The notes: generated by a model from the letters alone, not told the origin. Positions 1-9,010 are shown, counted from the stretch's first letter. The stretch is DNA of 18,727 nt from Nitrospira sp. (GCA_005239945.1 SBAY01000184.1:1-18727); one strand, 5' to 3'. A program made the numbers and translations.

Positions 1-112
1 ACAGGCGAAGCCTACCCTTTTTAAATTAACATACCATCTTGTCCCCGAATCCTACCTTAAAAAGAAGAACCCTGAAAATTTACTCTTCAGAACTGATTTA
101 GTAATTTAACCC

Positions 113-141
113 TTGACTTTTTTACGATTATATTGTATACT
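113..141 (+). promoter_or_regulatory. Sigma70-type promoter for the giant secreted protein gene
   Basis: A -35 box TTGACT (113-118) and a -10 box TATACT (136-141) are separated by exactly 17 bp, one mismatch each from the vegetative consensus. The expected transcription start is near 148, leaving a short leader of about 27 nt before the ATG at 175. A Shine-Dalgarno-like AGAGGG (159-164) lies 10 nt before that ATG. The rest of 1-174 contains no gene that I can see. Confidence 0.75.
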
Positions 142-174
142 GATAAAGTATTTTAAATAGAGGGTAAAAATATA

Positions 175-3100
175 ATGAAACCCAAATACTTTCTTTTAAT
201 TACTACCTTATCGGTATTAGCACTAATCAGACCTTCCTTCGCAGGAATCCCTGTATTTCAAAAAGGTGGTTCACAACTTCAGACGAACCAATTAGATGTA
301 GGTTGGAATTCCACACCTGCTCAGGTGGATTGGGACAGGGATGGCCTAAGAGACCTGGTTATTGGTGATAAAGAAGGATATATCTGGTTCTACCGCAATA
401 TGGGCACCGAATTTAATCCCATCTTTACAACCGGTGAAAAAATCAAGTATATTTCCAGCAACAACCCGATAGATGTCGAAGAATTTGCTACCCCTTTTGT
501 GATTGAGTTTGATAATAACGGCTTCTACGATTTAATCGTTGGAAATAAAAATGGCATAATTACCCGCTTCCCTATGTCAGCCAACCCACCTTATGTCGGA
601 ACACCAACCCAAATATCCTATACTAATAATACCTTACGAGGTGTGTATTTCCTTGATAATAATTCAGGCTGGATAGTAGGAGATAATGGTATCATTTTCC
701 ACACGGTTGATGGTGGTCTTACCTGGATACCTGACCAAAGTAATACTACAGAAAATATAAATAGTGTCCATTTCCTTAGTTCAAATGAAGGCTGGGCAGT
801 AGGTAATAAGAGTACTATCCTTCGCTATTACATACCAGCGGGGAAAAATGAACCTGTCTGGGAATCTAAAACTTATGGCACACCTACAAACTTCCACTCC
901 TGTTACTTTGTTGATTCTAACAACGGCTGGGCAGTTGGTGATAAAGGGGTTATTATGCGTTATGCTAATGGTAGTTGGACAACCCAAACCTCTGGAATAA
1001 CCGTAGATCTGCAGTCGGTCTTCTTTATAGATTCCCAAACAGGTTGGATAGTAGGAAATAGTAGTGGGGCAAACGGCACTATACTTCAAACTACCAATGG
1101 TGGGACCGCATGGACTCTTGTTACTATTAATCCAACAGATTTATACTCGATTACCCGTCCCCCGGGAACTACTACCCTATGGGCAGTCGGGGCTAATGGA
1201 ATAATTTTACGCTCTACAGATACAACTACCTGGGCTACTGTTACTTCACCAGTCAATACCAATCTTTATTCTGTTCACTTCTCAGACCCAGATACAGGCT
1301 GGATAGCAGGGGCAGATGGAATAGTTCTACAATATGCAAATGGCACCTGGGTTAATGTCCCCTCGGGTGTTTCTGCTAACCTGTATTCGGTATTGGTAAA
1401 TGATGCTACTCATAATTGGGCAGTAGGGGATAAGAGCACCATACGATTTTACGATGGTATCCAATGGGGCACTCAATCGCTTGATATTGATATTGGGTTT
1501 TACTCGGCACCATTTATATTTGATTTGGATGAGGATGGTAAAAAAGACCTTTTTATTGGTGATGACCCGGGCAATGTCTGGTTTTTTAAGAATGTGGGGA
1601 GTGATGATGTCCCTGCTTTCAGGTATGGATTCAGGATGAATGTTGGTTCACAATCTACCGGCACATCCTCTAATTTTCTTGATGTCGGTCAATTTGCTAC
1701 CCCGCAAATAACGGATTGGAATGGTGATGGCACAAAAGATTTGATTGTAGGCAATGGCGAAGGGAATGTCTTCTTCTTTAAGGGGGTAGCAACCACTGGC
1801 AGTCAAACACAGGGAGTTATTCCATTACCGGGAAATAGAATTTTAACCTTTGATATTGGAGTAAAAATTCAGGCAAATAAATTAGACATTGATGTGGGGC
1901 AAAGGTCAGCTCCATTGGTTATGGATTGGAATAAGGATGGAGGATTTGATTTAGTAATCGGGGTAGAATGCGGCGTGATTCATCTCTTCTTAAATGATAC
2001 CCCATTCCAACCTCCACAATTTACCCTTAGTTCAAAGGTTCAAGGTTCTCCTCTTACCTCACTTCAAATAGGATTATATTCTACCCCAGCGATAATTGAC
2101 TTTGATGATGATTCTCGTAAAGACTTGTTTGTTGGAGATGAGGATGGTTTTGTAACCTTGTTTCTTAATTCCGGCACAGATAAAGAGCCTATATTTACCG
2201 GTGGTTTCGAATTAAAGGTGTTTGGCACAAGTGCTGAGAAAGGAACATTTACGGAAAATCTGGATGCGGGTGAATTTAGCCGACCTTATCCTGTTGATTG
2301 GAATAATGATGGCAAAAAGGACATAATCGTGGGGAATAGTCTTGGGCAGGTAACTTATTTTCGCAATATTCAATCGGACAGGTCACCATTATTTGCGTCA
2401 GGTGCTATAATCCAGATGGGTATTGGCAGCCCAACCAAAACAGCCCTGGATGTAGGTGCCTATGCCACACCTGTTGTCGTAGATTGGAATAACGATGGCA
2501 AAAAAGACCTTATCATTGGAAACAGCGATGGTAATATCTACGGTTGTTTGAATATAGGTACGGATGAAAATCCGGCATTGGGAACCTTGACAAAACTTTC
2601 AACCCTTGAATCAGATATTGATGTTGGCGGATATGCAATTCCCTTTGTTGTTGATTACAATGGTGACCATAATAAGGATTTAGTCGTAGGTGATGCTGAT
2701 GGTTACATCACGCTCTTCCTTAATATTGGAACGGATAAAACACCTATTTGGGATAAAGGAAAAAGGCTCAGGATTGAAGGTAGCGGTGATATCGATGCAG
2801 GAGAAAACGCCGCACCGTGGGTTGTGGACTATGATAACAGCAATTCCCTTGTCCTCGTAGTGGGCAACAAGGCAGGGTTTGTCAACTTATATTTTTCCGC
2901 TGGCATTGTGGACCTCTACATAACTAAAAGTGTGGACAAGACCTGTGTCTATCCTGGTGAGATAATTACTTACACCATCGAATACGGCAATCGTGGTAAT
3001 TTCAATGCCACTAATGTGGAAATTACAGATGAAGTGCCACCATTAACCGAGTTCATAGGACCGGCACAAGGAGATAATCTTACTATTCGTTATTTTACTA

Positions 3101-6100
3101 ACGGCACATGGACAGACCAATATTCTACGGCTACGACTAAAATTAAGTGGCTAAGGAATGAATTATCACATGGAGCGGTGGGACAAAAGGTAAGTTTTAC
3201 GGTCAGGGTAGTTGGCACGGGAACTATTTCTAATTTTGCCGATATTAAATCTGACCAGACCTATCTCCAAATGAGTAATATTGTCACCGTTATTGGCACT
3301 GATGTTGGTCTCCCGGATTTTTCTACTGCCAAAAAATCTGTTGTGCCTGAAGGAGAGGTATTACCTGGAACGGTGTTGACCTTTACCATTAAGTACCAAA
3401 ACACGGGAAATGGGACAGCCACGAATGTGTTGATAAGCGATGTAATAGATATTAACCTGTGTGATATTAAAAACATTTCTAATGGTGGGGTGTATGCTAA
3501 TGGAGAAATTACCTGGAATTTAGGCATAATATTGCCAGGGTATGGCGGTGAGGTTCGATTTAACGCCACGGTATTTGCCCCACTTCCTGCCGGGATAGTG
3601 ATTGAAAATATGGCCACGCTCACAGCCGATGGAGGGTTCTTTTGGCAAACAAACAAGGTCCAACTGACTATTCCCCAAACCGACTCAGAAGGTGATGATT
3701 GGCCTATGTTTCACTTCAATCTAAGTCATGAAGGATATGATTTAACTGAAGTTATTCGTCCACCACTTCAACTTAAAGGAAGTTGTAGCGTTGGTAGTCT
3801 AATTTTTTCTTCACCAATTATCGTGGATGAACGGCTTTATATCGGCTCTTATGGAAATAATAAGATATTTGTTTTTGATGCTCAATCAATGACCTTACTT
3901 GGTAGTTATACCGTAAATCCAGGAGGAATTGATTCTACGCCGGCTATCGTAGGAAACAGGCTTTATGCTGGTGATTATAAGGGCCGGGTATATTGCTGGG
4001 GCACGACTACCTCTGACCTTAAGTGGTCGACACAATTAGGGATTAATGTTAATATCCATTTTTCATCACCAGTAGTAGCCGATGGAATACTTTATATCGG
4101 CGGTAAAAATAATTTATATGCCTTATCCATCACCGATGGAAGTATAAAATGGATATATCCAACCAATAAGGAGATTCAATCTTCACCAGCCGTAGCCAAT
4201 GGCAGGGTATATTTTGGTTCAGGCGATGGTAATCTTTACTGTCTGACAACCGACGGTGCATTTCAATGGAAGTTTGGCACTGTTGGAGCAATATATTCAT
4301 CCCCGGCGGTTAAGGATGGGGTAGTCTATGTTGGTTCAAACGATAAGAATATCTATGCTATTGATGCTTATTCTGGTGTCCTGAAATGGCAATATCCAAC
4401 CAATGGTGAGGTTCACTCCTCACCGGCTATTGCCAATGGGGTAATCTTCTGTGGCTCACAAGATGGTTATTTGTATGCGCTAAACCAGGATGGTACATAT
4501 AAATGGTCACATCTAATCGGTCGTTCGATTGAATCCTCGCCCGCTGTGGCTAATGGTGTTGTTTATTTTGGTGCAGATGACGGTAAGGTTTATGGTTTGG
4601 ATGTGGATAACGGCAATGAACTGTGGAAATATAATACAGGGCCCAAGCGGATATATTCTTCCCCAGCCATAGTTGATGGAGTTCTTTATATCGCCTCATC
4701 GGATGGTAAAATATATGCCTTTACCTCCCATGCCGATTTTAGCAATGACAATTTAAATAAAAAGTTAAATTCTCCCGGGGGAATAGTTACGGCAGGTGAC
4801 GAAATTACCTATACCATAAAATTCTATAATGAGGGATTAGGAGAGGCGACTAATTTTAGGATTGAGGATACATTAGACCCGTCCTTAGAATTTGGCACGG
4901 CGAGTGATAATGCCGTCTATTTCTCAACTACTCGCCTGGTCACATGGAATATGGGAACTATTGGCGTTAATTCCGGTGGTTCTGTTATTTTAAGGGTAAG
5001 GATAGGAACCAATACCCCTAATAATACCATAGTTACTAACCGGGCAAAATTTAGCTGGGAAATAAGTTTGTCTAAAGAAACTAATATGGTTACTAATCAG
5101 GTGATTAAAGAAATTATCACCGTGCTAAAGGTATGCAACAAAAATTCGGTTACACCAGAAGAGACTGTATTCTATACCATCTCCTATAAAAATAATGGTA
5201 GTTCTACTATCACCGGCATAAATATTGTCGATAAGGTAAGTCCATATTTAACAAATATCAACCCTGCAAATGGAGGCAAAAACGAAGGCGGAACGATTAC
5301 CTGGTCGATTGGCAATTTGCCACCAAATGCAAATGGGGAGGTACATTTCAATAGCGATGTGGTTTCACCTCTAACTAATAATACCTTCATTAGCAATAAT
5401 ACCGCCCAATTTAATGCCACACAAATTTCTACCTCTATTTTAGCTCAACCAGGAACCTTAACCGTGAATAGCCCGGATTTCAGGACATCGACTAAGACTG
5501 TAAGTGGCACTTTTATCCCTGGTGGAATGCTCACCTACACCATCAAATACATTAATACTGGTAGTCTTTCAGCGACTGGGGTTAAAATTTGGGATGTGGT
5601 GGATAAAAATTTGATAATAGCAACTATTTCTACAGGTGGTAGTTACAACCAGAATAATCGCACCATCGAATGGAATTTAGGGCAAACTAATTCAGGCAGT
5701 GTTAGCTTTAAAGCAACAATTACAACACCACTGGCCAATGGCACTTTAATCAAAAATAAAGCGACTATTCAGGCAAGTTATATGCCAAATTTTGTGACTG
5801 ATGAAATTATAGGAACGGTGAGTTCTACCCCTGATTTCAGGTATTCGACCAAAGAAGTATCTCCCAGAGATGGCATTCCCTTGAACAAGATTTTGACTTA
5901 CACTATCAATTACCATAATACCGGTTCAATGGATGCAGAGGATGTAATGGTTATAGACAGATTAGATCCACATCTAAGTGTGTCTACGGTAACAAGTTAT
6001 GCTGAGGTAATTACAGGTCCAGGCACTATCAATCTGAAGGTGGACAATGGCTGGACGCAATTCAATAATGGCACGGTAAATGGCAATATTACTATCGTTA

Positions 6101-7596
6101 CCCCAAATGGCACTCATACGACATCAATAGGTAATTATTCACAGGTGCAGTTATTAATCGACAACATAAATAACAATATGACCGCCAGGGTAAATATTTC
6201 CTACGACCCTAATACGGATAAGTTCACCTTACAAAGTTTGGATGGTTGTATCATTGGACTCTATGAATCCGGCACAAATCCTTTCTTTACTGCCATCAAG
6301 ATACCAACCGGTATCTATTGTAGTGGTAACTATTCAAATGGCACGCTCACCTGGGATATTGGTCAGGTAAAGGTAGGAGAGGGAGGCTCTGTAACCTTCA
6401 AGGCAATGGTGCTGGGGACACCTACCAAGGTAAGTAATCGAGCAGAAATTAGTTTCTTTGGGACAACTTGCCTGACCAGTGAGGTTAGTAATACCGTAGA
6501 TACTACCCCACCTCCTATCGGCTCACCACCGATAGAGGGAAGTTCAACCATTGACCTTGATGCAGACATAGATGGGAACTATACCATTTATTGGCAGGCC
6601 TGGGATGATTCTGACTCTGGTATTGCAATGTATGAAATACAGGAATGCCGCCTTGATGAGATTAGCTGGACGACATTGAGTAATACCATTCCAGGCAACA
6701 CCAGGTATTTTGCGGTAAGTAACCGTGAAAAAGGAAAGACCTATTATTATCGTTTGCGGGCAATGAATGGAGCTGGCACCTGGAGTGCCTATTCCAACCC
6801 ATCTGATGGAATTTGTATTGTTGACCAATTAAAGATAATCAACCCAGCAACAACTACAATTATTACCTTATCGGCTGTTCCCCTGTCTTCCCCGTTAATA
6901 AAGGAAGGTAGGGAATTGTTTGATTCAAAAAGTGGTCAGATAGTAGTTCAGATACCTAAGGGTGCCTTTGTATCTACCGTTACCTTTACCATTCGTAAGG
7001 TTACTCCACCTACAACCGATTTTAATAAATCCTCACCTATTATTGATGCTGTCTTAGATAATTCTGCTTATGAACTGAAGGCATTAAAGGAAGATTACCA
7101 TGGAGTAGAGGTTCAACCGACTAACCCAATCATCGTTACCCTACCATATTCTGACCCGGATATAAATAAAGAAGATGACGACCGGGCATATCGTATTTAT
7201 AGACTTGCAGGGGACCACTGGGAGATAATTCCGGGTAAGCAAACAATAGACTCAAACAATGATTTAGTTACCACTCATGAGGTTAAACAGTTATCCATCT
7301 TTGCTGTTGCCGCTCCAACCACACATCTACAAAAAGTCCTCGTCCGACCCAATCCCTTTAAATCCCGATTAGGACATGAAAATGTTAAATTTGAAAACCT
7401 ATCTGGTAAGGTAAATCTGTGGATATACAATATCGCCGGGGAATTAGTTTTTAATAAAGATAATATTACCGGGACATACTACGAATGGTCCATAATAAAT
7501 AACGAAGGTGACCGGGTAGCCTCTGGGGTGTATATCTATATCATTACCAATGAATTAGGCGAAAAGGTAACGGGCAAGGTAGCGATAATAAAATAG
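175..7596 (+). CDS. Giant secreted mosaic protein (FG-GAP, Ycf48-like, DUF11, PQQ-like propeller, Fn3, FlgD/T9SS-like C-terminus)
   Basis: This 2473-residue protein is probably exported and surface-exposed; its function is unknown. A signal peptide covers residues 1-23 (cut likely after SFA). Domains in order: one or two FG-GAP/VCBS repeats (about 46-130); a Ycf48/BNR-type propeller with recurring GWxVGxxG motifs (about 152-432); a block of FG-GAP repeats with Ca-binding loops such as DWNNDGKKD (about 436-906); two DUF11 domains (about 912-1165); a PQQ-like propeller with recurring SSPAVANG/VYxGS motifs (about 1173-1518); four more DUF11 domains (about 1520-2109), the last holding an extra insert at about 1948-2044; an Fn3-like domain (about 2123-2219); a ZU5-like segment (about 2236-2382); and a C-terminal module from 2384 with PNPF (2392-2395) and a VASGVYIY motif typical of FlgD-Ig/T9SS-like tails. 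The tail suggests sorting or anchoring at the envelope, though no sortase motif is present. The start is supported by AGAGGG 10 nt upstream and by the signal peptide. The next gene begins 45 bp downstream. Confidence 0.93.
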   Translation: MKPKYFLLITTLSVLALIRPSFAGIPVFQKGGSQLQTNQLDVGWNSTPAQVDWDRDGLRDLVIGDKEGYIWFYRNMGTEFNPIFTTGEKIKYISSNNPIDVEEFATPFVIEFDNNGFYDLIVGNKNGIITRFPMSANPPYVGTPTQISYTNNTLRGVYFLDNNSGWIVGDNGIIFHTVDGGLTWIPDQSNTTENINSVHFLSSNEGWAVGNKSTILRYYIPAGKNEPVWESKTYGTPTNFHSCYFVDSNNGWAVGDKGVIMRYANGSWTTQTSGITVDLQSVFFIDSQTGWIVGNSSGANGTILQTTNGGTAWTLVTINPTDLYSITRPPGTTTLWAVGANGIILRSTDTTTWATVTSPVNTNLYSVHFSDPDTGWIAGADGIVLQYANGTWVNVPSGVSANLYSVLVNDATHNWAVGDKSTIRFYDGIQWGTQSLDIDIGFYSAPFIFDLDEDGKKDLFIGDDPGNVWFFKNVGSDDVPAFRYGFRMNVGSQSTGTSSNFLDVGQFATPQITDWNGDGTKDLIVGNGEGNVFFFKGVATTGSQTQGVIPLPGNRILTFDIGVKIQANKLDIDVGQRSAPLVMDWNKDGGFDLVIGVECGVIHLFLNDTPFQPPQFTLSSKVQGSPLTSLQIGLYSTPAIIDFDDDSRKDLFVGDEDGFVTLFLNSGTDKEPIFTGGFELKVFGTSAEKGTFTENLDAGEFSRPYPVDWNNDGKKDIIVGNSLGQVTYFRNIQSDRSPLFASGAIIQMGIGSPTKTALDVGAYATPVVVDWNNDGKKDLIIGNSDGNIYGCLNIGTDENPALGTLTKLSTLESDIDVGGYAIPFVVDYNGDHNKDLVVGDADGYITLFLNIGTDKTPIWDKGKRLRIEGSGDIDAGENAAPWVVDYDNSNSLVLVVGNKAGFVNLYFSAGIVDLYITKSVDKTCVYPGEIITYTIEYGNRGNFNATNVEITDEVPPLTEFIGPAQGDNLTIRYFTNGTWTDQYSTATTKIKWLRNELSHGAVGQKVSFTVRVVGTGTISNFADIKSDQTYLQMSNIVTVIGTDVGLPDFSTAKKSVVPEGEVLPGTVLTFTIKYQNTGNGTATNVLISDVIDINLCDIKNISNGGVYANGEITWNLGIILPGYGGEVRFNATVFAPLPAGIVIENMATLTADGGFFWQTNKVQLTIPQTDSEGDDWPMFHFNLSHEGYDLTEVIRPPLQLKGSCSVGSLIFSSPIIVDERLYIGSYGNNKIFVFDAQSMTLLGSYTVNPGGIDSTPAIVGNRLYAGDYKGRVYCWGTTTSDLKWSTQLGINVNIHFSSPVVADGILYIGGKNNLYALSITDGSIKWIYPTNKEIQSSPAVANGRVYFGSGDGNLYCLTTDGAFQWKFGTVGAIYSSPAVKDGVVYVGSNDKNIYAIDAYSGVLKWQYPTNGEVHSSPAIANGVIFCGSQDGYLYALNQDGTYKWSHLIGRSIESSPAVANGVVYFGADDGKVYGLDVDNGNELWKYNTGPKRIYSSPAIVDGVLYIASSDGKIYAFTSHADFSNDNLNKKLNSPGGIVTAGDEITYTIKFYNEGLGEATNFRIEDTLDPSLEFGTASDNAVYFSTTRLVTWNMGTIGVNSGGSVILRVRIGTNTPNNTIVTNRAKFSWEISLSKETNMVTNQVIKEIITVLKVCNKNSVTPEETVFYTISYKNNGSSTITGINIVDKVSPYLTNINPANGGKNEGGTITWSIGNLPPNANGEVHFNSDVVSPLTNNTFISNNTAQFNATQISTSILAQPGTLTVNSPDFRTSTKTVSGTFIPGGMLTYTIKYINTGSLSATGVKIWDVVDKNLIIATISTGGSYNQNNRTIEWNLGQTNSGSVSFKATITTPLANGTLIKNKATIQASYMPNFVTDEIIGTVSSTPDFRYSTKEVSPRDGIPLNKILTYTINYHNTGSMDAEDVMVIDRLDPHLSVSTVTSYAEVITGPGTINLKVDNGWTQFNNGTVNGNITIVTPNGTHTTSIGNYSQVQLLIDNINNNMTARVNISYDPNTDKFTLQSLDGCIIGLYESGTNPFFTAIKIPTGIYCSGNYSNGTLTWDIGQVKVGEGGSVTFKAMVLGTPTKVSNRAEISFFGTTCLTSEVSNTVDTTPPPIGSPPIEGSSTIDLDADIDGNYTIYWQAWDDSDSGIAMYEIQECRLDEISWTTLSNTIPGNTRYFAVSNREKGKTYYYRLRAMNGAGTWSAYSNPSDGICIVDQLKIINPATTTIITLSAVPLSSPLIKEGRELFDSKSGQIVVQIPKGAFVSTVTFTIRKVTPPTTDFNKSSPIIDAVLDNSAYELKALKEDYHGVEVQPTNPIIVTLPYSDPDINKEDDDRAYRIYRLAGDHWEIIPGKQTIDSNNDLVTTHEVKQLSIFAVAAPTTHLQKVLVRPNPFKSRLGHENVKFENLSGKVNLWIYNIAGELVFNKDNITGTYYEWSIINNEGDRVASGVYIYIITNELGEKVTGKVAIIK
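1480..2890 (+). repeat. Tandem FG-GAP/VCBS repeats inside the giant protein
   Basis: About seven imperfect repeats of about 60-70 codons each carry an acidic calcium-loop motif of the type DxDxDGxxD followed by LhxGxxxGxhxhhxN. Examples are DLDEDGKKD, DWNGDGTKD, DWNKDGGFD, DWNNDGKKD (twice) and DYNGDHNKD. The last unit (DYDNSNSL) has lost the loop. Some units are also close at DNA level, for instance around 2295 and 2480. These repeats normally form integrin-alpha-like beta-propeller blades; here they imply a Ca-dependent extracellular propeller. Confidence 0.8.
6016..6306 (+). other. Flagellar hook-IN-like segment inserted in the last DUF11 domain
   Basis: Residues about 1948-2044 interrupt the last DUF11 domain, between its first strands (VMVIDRLDPHL) and its closing motif (GTLTWDIGQV). 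The insert reads as a short beta-hairpin, then SQVQLLIDNINNN, then an ARVNISYDPNTDKFTLQS stretch and a final FFTAIKIP. This order (Ile/Asn helix, variable beta segment, DxxTxxFxLxS, GxxxFxxAxxI) resembles the flagellin/FliD hook-IN motif. The identification is by eye and tentative. Confidence 0.45.
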
Positions 7597-7641
7597 GTAA
7601 AAGTTTTTGACATTACCGTAAGATACGAGGAGGTATGCAAT

Positions 7642-7857
7642 ATGAAAGTAAAGGAGCAAGCAATAAAAGAATTAGAGACTTTGAAGCCTACTGAGTTAAT
7701 GATGGTTTATGACCTGATACTTTTATTTAAAGGAAAGATACCGAAGCAGAGTGGTAAAGAACGACTACCAGCTTATATACGAGTCAGAAATGCGATTAAA
7801 CAATGTAAGGGTTCTATAAGTGAAGATATATTATTAGCCAGAGAGGATAGAATATGA
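7642..7857 (+). CDS. Antitoxin of a PIN-toxin (VapBC-type) module
   Basis: This 71-residue protein probably neutralises the PIN-domain RNase encoded directly downstream. An amphipathic N-terminal helix (AIKELETLKPTELMMVYDLI, residues 7-26) is followed by a basic linker and a C-terminal segment with IRVRNAIKQCKGSISEDIL and REDRI. Such C-terminal tails (KGSxSEDIxxxREDRI) recur, from memory, in small proteins paired with PIN toxins and probably wrap the toxin active site. No AbrB, RHH or Phd DNA-binding fold is obvious, so autorepression cannot be asserted. The Shine-Dalgarno is strong (GAGGAGG, 7627-7633, 8 nt before ATG). The last codons overlap the toxin start as ATGA (7854-7857), the classic translationally coupled arrangement. 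A TTGACA at 7607-7612 has no good -10 partner. Confidence 0.8.
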   Translation: MKVKEQAIKELETLKPTELMMVYDLILLFKGKIPKQSGKERLPAYIRVRNAIKQCKGSISEDILLAREDRI

Positions 7858-8297
7858 ATCTATTTTTTGACACCTCTGCTCTTGTAAAACTTTTTCACGA
7901 AGAAGAAGGTTCTGAAGTTGTCACAAGGTTAATAACTTCTGATGAAAATAAAATCTGGGTCTTAGAAGTTGTACGATTAGAATTCTTTAGTGCAATATTT
8001 AGAAGGTTTAGAAACATGGAACTAAATGATACGCAGTTGAATGAGGCAATCTCAGGATTTAATGAAGAAATGGTTTCCTTCAATGTTGAACCGTTGAGAC
8101 AGGCAATTATAAAGGAAGCAGAATCCTTACTAAATAGATATGGCAAAACACAAGGTCTTAGAACATTGGATGCCTTACATCTGGGAACTTTTAGTTTAAT
8201 TGCAGAAGAGGAGTGGTCATTTGTGGCAGCAGATGAAAATCTTTGTGCTATGGCACAATTTATTGGGTTTAAAACCATAAATCCTCTTAACCTTTGA
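7854..8297 (+). CDS. vapC: PIN-domain ribonuclease toxin (VapC-like)
   Basis: This 147-residue single-domain PIN protein is the likely toxin of the pair. PIN toxins are Mg/Mn-dependent RNases that usually cut tRNA or rRNA. The four acidic metal ligands appear in place: D6 in FFDTSALVK, E43 in RLEFFSA, D106 in LRTLDALHL and D127 in FVAADENL. The length is normal for the family and the frame is intact, so it should be active. It starts inside the antitoxin stop (ATGA), so its translation probably depends on antitoxin translation. The substrate cannot be told from sequence. A weak hairpin (AACATA, loop TTCGT, TATGTT; 8321-8337) follows the stop but lacks a U-tract. Confidence 0.92.
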   Translation: MNLFFDTSALVKLFHEEEGSEVVTRLITSDENKIWVLEVVRLEFFSAIFRRFRNMELNDTQLNEAISGFNEEMVSFNVEPLRQAIIKEAESLLNRYGKTQGLRTLDALHLGTFSLIAEEEWSFVAADENLCAMAQFIGFKTINPLNL

Positions 8298-8320
8298 TCT
8301 ATGCTCTGCCAATAAGTTTG

Positions 8321-8484
8321 AACATATTCGTTATGTTAACCTCCACTGAAGTAAGCTGACTGCGGGGACTGTGCCGTGATTAACATAGTTTTGTGGTTTA
8401 TCAAAGTGTTATCTTGCTTACAAAGTTCAGTGGTCATCCTCCTTGCTGCAGGTGATCACGGTCGTTAGGCATAAAAGGAGGTGA
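8321..8484 (+). other. Intergenic region rich in competing inverted repeats (possible structured leader RNA or repeat relic)
   Basis: The gap between the toxin and the membrane protein gene (8298-8547) is locally more GC-rich than its surroundings. Pairings seen: AACATA/TATGTT (8321-8326/8332-8337); TATGTTAA/TTAACATA (8332-8339/8380-8387); CCACTGAAGTAAGC (8343-8356) with GCTTAC plus TTCAGTGG (8416-8433, AAAG bulge); CCGTGAT/ATCACGG (8374-8380/8455-8461); and TCA-CCTCCTT (8434-8444, one bulged T) with AAGGAGGTGA (8475-8484). Several cross each other, so they would be alternative folds or a pseudoknot. The strong Shine-Dalgarno-like AAGGAGGTGA has no start codon at normal spacing; the first ATG (8503) opens only a 7-codon frame. 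It matches no riboswitch class I recognise. Confidence 0.4.
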
Positions 8485-8547
8485 TAAGGAATCAAAAGAG
8501 TTATGAAGCAACTTTTACTTTACTAAAATTGAGGAGGTAAAGATAAG

Positions 8548-8982
8548 ATGAAAGTATTACGATGGTTTTTAGGAGGATTAGCTTTTGGGGTTATCTCACA
8601 AATCGTAGGAGGAATAATTTATGGAGGGATATTCCCCAATTGGTATGAAGCCAGCCAGGAATTCTTTAGAGCAATGGACCATATTGGCTTTAAGGTGGGG
8701 TTACCAGTGATGAATATAGTTCAAGGTTTATTGGTGGCAATTGTTTATGCTGTACTTTACCAAGGAATTCCAGGAAAAAGTCCGACAGCCAAAGGGGCTA
8801 TCTTTGGCTTGCTGTTATGGATAGCTAGTTCACTGCCAGGAATGCTCATCCAGTTCTGCATCAGTACGATGCGATTTCCTTTGCCATGCCTGATTAACAG
8901 CTTAGTGGCAAGTGTGGTGGGTTGTTTAGTGATTGCTGCTATTTGGGGCAAAAGTTTGGAGTCAGTAAAAAAAGGAGCATAA
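8548..8982 (+). CDS. Small four-helix integral membrane protein, function unknown
   Basis: This 144-residue protein has four predicted membrane segments at about 5-28, 50-71, 82-104 and 112-133. It has a short basic N-terminus (MKVLR) and a basic C-terminal tail (KSLESVKKG). The segments are Gly-rich and contain helix-packing patterns such as GGLAFG and VGGIIYGG. The loop after helix 1 (FPNWYEASQEFFRAMD) is aromatic and acidic. I do not recognise the family, and there is no catalytic motif. The start is well supported by GAGGAGGT (8531-8538), 9 nt before the ATG. It lies between a toxin-antitoxin pair and folP, with over 150 bp on each side, so it is probably its own transcription unit. Confidence 0.8.
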   Translation: MKVLRWFLGGLAFGVISQIVGGIIYGGIFPNWYEASQEFFRAMDHIGFKVGLPVMNIVQGLLVAIVYAVLYQGIPGKSPTAKGAIFGLLLWIASSLPGMLIQFCISTMRFPLPCLINSLVASVVGCLVIAAIWGKSLESVKKGA

Positions 8983-9010
8983 GAGACTGGTAAATAGGGT
9001 AGGAGGAGGA

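Noticed and set aside
3..22. Small hairpin AGGC-GAA-GCCT followed by CCCTTTTT, as a possible terminator of a gene left of the window
   Set aside because: The stem has only 4 bp in the visible sequence and the left side is cut off, so it cannot be supported.
628..1470. Ycf48-like repeats as evidence for a photosystem II assembly factor
   Set aside because: The repeats are part of a giant secreted mosaic protein; the fold is shared but no photosynthesis context exists.
7607..7612. TTGACA before the antitoxin gene as a promoter
   Set aside because: No acceptable -10 box lies 16-18 bp downstream; that position is occupied by the ribosome binding site.
8336..8437. A 33-codon minus-strand frame starting MTTELCK with AAGGAGG directly before its ATG
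   Set aside because: The Shine-Dalgarno abuts the start with no spacing, the peptide has no recognisable feature, and the stretch is better explained by the inverted repeats.
8473..8486. Minus-strand ATCACCTCCTTTT, resembling the 3' end of 16S rRNA
   Set aside because: The bases upstream of it do not match the conserved 16S 3' region; the plus-strand sequence is simply an ideal Shine-Dalgarno sequence.
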